NCBI RefSeq assembly: GCF_001280255.1
Contig: NZ_LHCI01000106.1
Location: 1,050,508 to 1,114,507 of the forward strand
Reading direction: 5' to 3'
Source: Thermus aquaticus
GTDB taxonomy: Bacteria; Deinococcota; Deinococci; Deinococcales; Thermaceae
Length of the DNA stretch: 64,000 nucleotides
Shown in pieces: positions 63,876-64,000 of this stretch. The notes under the pieces are model-generated. The model was not told the DNA's origin and ran no database searches. It worked only from the letters and a program-made list of their open reading frames with translations. Positions within the stretch are counted from its first letter, which is position 1; the number at the start of each line of letters is the position of its first letter. Position numbers and translations under genes: made by a program.

Positions 63876-64000
63876 CAGGGCCTCTTCTGGGCCAGGTGCT
63901 CCCTGACCAGGGCCACCACCGCCTCCCGGTGGGGGCCGGTGGGGCTGAAGTCCAGGGCGTCGGCCTCGAGGACCAGAAGGGGGTGGGGGTAGCGGGCGAA
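63875..64000 (-). CDS. second deoxynucleoside kinase, C-terminal part (cut by window end)
   Basis: The last 41 codons of a further gene are visible, ending with TGA at 63875-63877: YPHPLLVLEADALDF, then REAVVALVREHLAQKRP. The LVLEADALDF pattern matches the end of deoxynucleoside kinases (compare VVEADRLDFV in the next gene). The start lies outside the window. Confidence 0.75.

Overview
The window is bacterial chromosome from a Thermus species. The protein sequences are very close to what I recall of Thermus thermophilus proteins (NuoA-N/Nqo1-14, LysN, archaeal-type AspRS, SdhABCD), GC content is very high, genes are packed with 1-10 bp overlaps, and many start codons sit 6-7 nt behind a TANNNT -10 box, the leaderless arrangement of Deinococcus-Thermus. 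The species cannot be fixed from this window.

Layout. 1-5230: a partial IS5-type element abuts the stop codon of fabG; then fabH-fabD-fabG, rpmF and a DUF177 gene (all minus), arginase (plus) and an unknown small protein. 5430-19333: complete 14-gene complex I operon nuoA-N (minus), preceded by a leader that can fold two mutually exclusive hairpins, one of which buries the nuoA ribosome binding site. 19492-26956: rsmA, a phosphatase, ddrA (Rad52-like), a secreted protein, tRNA-Ala(CGC), a TPR exoprotein, a WecG/TagA glycosyltransferase, a ComB-like protein, thiL and an MNT nucleotidyltransferase. 26913-28140: a wrecked HEPN gene invaded by a decayed, internally duplicated tnpB. 28177-31281: hisC-hisB-hisH and a PfkB sugar kinase. 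31507-36664: PaaK-like ligase, lysN, dgt, fabF, acpP. 36749-45793: Zn/Mn ABC transporter pair, iscR-iscS, fadD, a phosphoribosyltransferase, a cupin, and an ABC export trio. 45878-49796: speD and succinate dehydrogenase sdhCDAB. 49924-64000: aspS2, tatD, a lipocalin-like lipoprotein, an FMN reductase, tsaB, a tungsten aldehyde ferredoxin oxidoreductase, a DUF58 gene, a broken glpX, hisIE, hisF, a Uma2 gene, trmFO, murE and two deoxynucleoside kinases.

How the genes work together. Complex I and succinate dehydrogenase feed the quinone pool. Fatty acid synthesis genes form two separated blocks (fabHDG and acpP-fabF), with an insertion sequence at the point where acpP would be expected to follow fabG. 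Histidine genes are scattered in two blocks. iscR/iscS supply sulfur for the many Fe-S proteins encoded here. tRNA/rRNA modification (tsaB, trmFO, rsmA) and ornithine-type cell wall synthesis (murE) are also represented.

The most unusual feature is a family of about 100-bp palindromic elements with 5'-AGTRCCC ends flanked by TA. At least ten full or partial copies occur here. Two sit inside genes, in the same orientation and reading frame, and each adds 34 codons without breaking the frame: one inside the signal peptide of a TPR protein (24113-24212), one inside a Uma2 nuclease-like protein (60240-60339). Other copies supply the stop codons of iscR and iscS. A second palindrome family shares the GGGGCCCC plus AAAAG core.
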